A DNA stretch of 6,130 nucleotides from Chloroflexia bacterium (lineage in GTDB: Bacteria > Chloroflexota > Chloroflexia > Thermomicrobiales > UBA6265). The position numbers were made by a program, and so were the translations under genes. This document shows positions 5,413 to 6,130 of this stretch, in pieces. The stretch covers positions 1 to 6,130 of the forward strand of contig JACDBO010000294.1 in assembly GCA_013694885.1 (NCBI GenBank). Reading direction: 5' to 3'. Each line of letters opens with the position of its first letter. Within the stretch, counting starts at the first letter, position 1. Under the pieces are notes generated by a model. The model ran no database searches. It worked only from the letters and a program-made list of their open reading frames with translations, and was not told the DNA's origin.

Positions 5413-6130
5413 TCAAGATCCAGCGGCGCCATCGCCGGATCTCATCAGGTCGCGGTTGTCCTCGACCGGAAGGTCGCCGCGCTCGCCCCATTCGTTCCAC
5501 GAGCCGTCGTAGTTGGCCAAGTGCTGGTGACCCAGCCGGTGCAACGCGAAGAGCACCGCTGTCGCGGTGACACCACCGTTGCAGTAGGCCGTCGCCGTCT
5601 GGTCGGGCCGGATGCCGGCCGCCTCTACCAGTCGACGCTGCTCATCGAGGGGCTTCCATCCATCGGCGTCGAGCAGCGCCTTCGCTGGCAGATTGATCGC
5701 GCCAGGAACGTGTCCGCCCCGCGTTCCGCGCTGCGCCGCACCCGAGTACTGCGCCTCGTCCCGCGCGTCGATAATCACCTCGTCCGATTGCCCGATTGCC
5801 GCCAGCACCGCGCCGGCTTCCCTCCGCAAGGCTGGGTGTAGATTGGGGCTGAACGTTACGTCAGGCACGGATGTCTGCTCGCTTGTGACCGGCTTGTCAT
5901 GGGACTTCCAGCCGGCAAATCCACCGTCCAGAACAGCGACACGCTCGTGACCGTAATAGCGCAGCGCCCACCAAAGTCTGGTGGCGAAGTGGCCGCCGTT
6001 GTGATCAACCACGACGACGTCCGTCCCGTCGCCGACGCCGATCCGTTCCATTGCCGCCTTGAATCGCGCTGATGATGCGATCTGGGCCGAAACCTCGCTC
6101 TCTGGGTCGGTTATGTCGACGGTCCAATCG
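5413..6130 (-). CDS. Two-domain rhodanese sulfurtransferase (thiosulfate/3-mercaptopyruvate type), 5' end outside window
   Basis: These enzymes move a sulfane sulfur from thiosulfate or 3-mercaptopyruvate to an acceptor through a cysteine persulfide. About 239 residues are visible. The frame stays open past the internal ATG at 6051 to the window edge, and the upstream residues (DWTVDITDPESE...) fit the family, so the true start lies beyond 6130 and perhaps 40-50 residues are missing. The N-terminal inactive rhodanese domain ends with the typical RLWWALRYYGH and VLDGGFAGW. The C-terminal domain has IDARDEAQYSG, GHVPGAINLP and the active-site loop Cys-Asn-Gly-Gly-Val-Thr, with the Cys codon at 5583-5581. 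Classical rhodaneses have CRKGVT and mercaptopyruvate enzymes CG-S/T-GVT; CNGGVT is neither, so the donor is undecided. The gene converges on the tRNA unit, its stop 20 bp past the terminator. sseA-like, but the symbol is not certain. Confidence 0.92.
   Translation of the reverse strand, partial: DWTVDITDPESEVSAQIASSARFKAAMERIGVGDGTDVVVVDHNGGHFATRLWWALRYYGHERVAVLDGGFAGWKSHDKPVTSEQTSVPDVTFSPNLHPALRREAGAVLAAIGQSDEVIIDARDEAQYSGAAQRGTRGGHVPGAINLPAKALLDADGWKPLDEQRRLVEAAGIRPDQTATAYCNGGVTATAVLFALHRLGHQHLANYDGSWNEWGERGDLPVEDNRDLMRSGDGAAGS

Noticed and set aside
1..6130. CRISPR array, phage, toxin-antitoxin or defence module
   Set aside because: No regularly spaced repeats and no gene of these types can be recognised; apart from the transposase fragment, nearly all of the window is explained by metabolic genes, a DUF697-like gene and tRNAs.

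Overview
The window is a GC-rich bacterial chromosome segment, densely packed, with the high-GC third codon positions that give long antisense shadow ORFs. The malate dehydrogenase resembles, from memory, the LDH-like enzyme of Chloroflexus. Together with the style of the DUF697-like protein this makes a Chloroflexota member (Thermomicrobia/Sphaerobacter-like) the best guess, but it is an inference. Most of the content is core metabolism and translation; the only mobile element is a fragment at the left edge.

Layout: (1) Bases 1-82, minus strand: the first 27 codons of an IS630-type transposase, cut by the window edge. (2) Bases 147-3520, minus strand: a compact three-gene unit, transcribed mdh (malate dehydrogenase) -> moeA (molybdopterin molybdenumtransferase) -> a DUF697-like membrane protein. 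Gaps are 21 and 11 nt, and the last gene's ribosome binding site overlaps the moeA stop codon. (3) Bases 3521-3667: divergent intergenic region with a small AT-rich island that could hold back-to-back -10 elements. (4) Bases 3668-4966, plus strand: a LarA-family nickel-pincer racemase/epimerase. (5) Bases 4999-5393, plus strand: a complete stable-RNA transcription unit, namely a sigma70-type promoter (TTGACG, 17-bp spacer, TATACT), tRNA-Leu(GAG), tRNA-Val(UAC), tRNA-Phe(GAA) and a strong intrinsic terminator. (6) Bases 5413-6130, minus strand: a two-domain rhodanese-type sulfurtransferase converging on the tRNA unit, its 5' end beyond the window.

How they may work together: mdh interconverts L-malate and oxaloacetate. 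The divergent LarA homologue belongs to a family that includes racemases of lactate, malate and other 2-hydroxyacids, so a malate or related 2-hydroxyacid role is a testable idea. moeA and the DUF697-like gene have no obvious functional tie to mdh beyond co-transcription. I found no CRISPR array, defence system, phage module or clearly novel system. The most interesting points are the LarA homologue with Arg where the L. plantarum enzyme has Lys298, beside mdh; the uncharacterised DUF697-like protein; and a hairpin directly before the SD-less GTG start of moeA.
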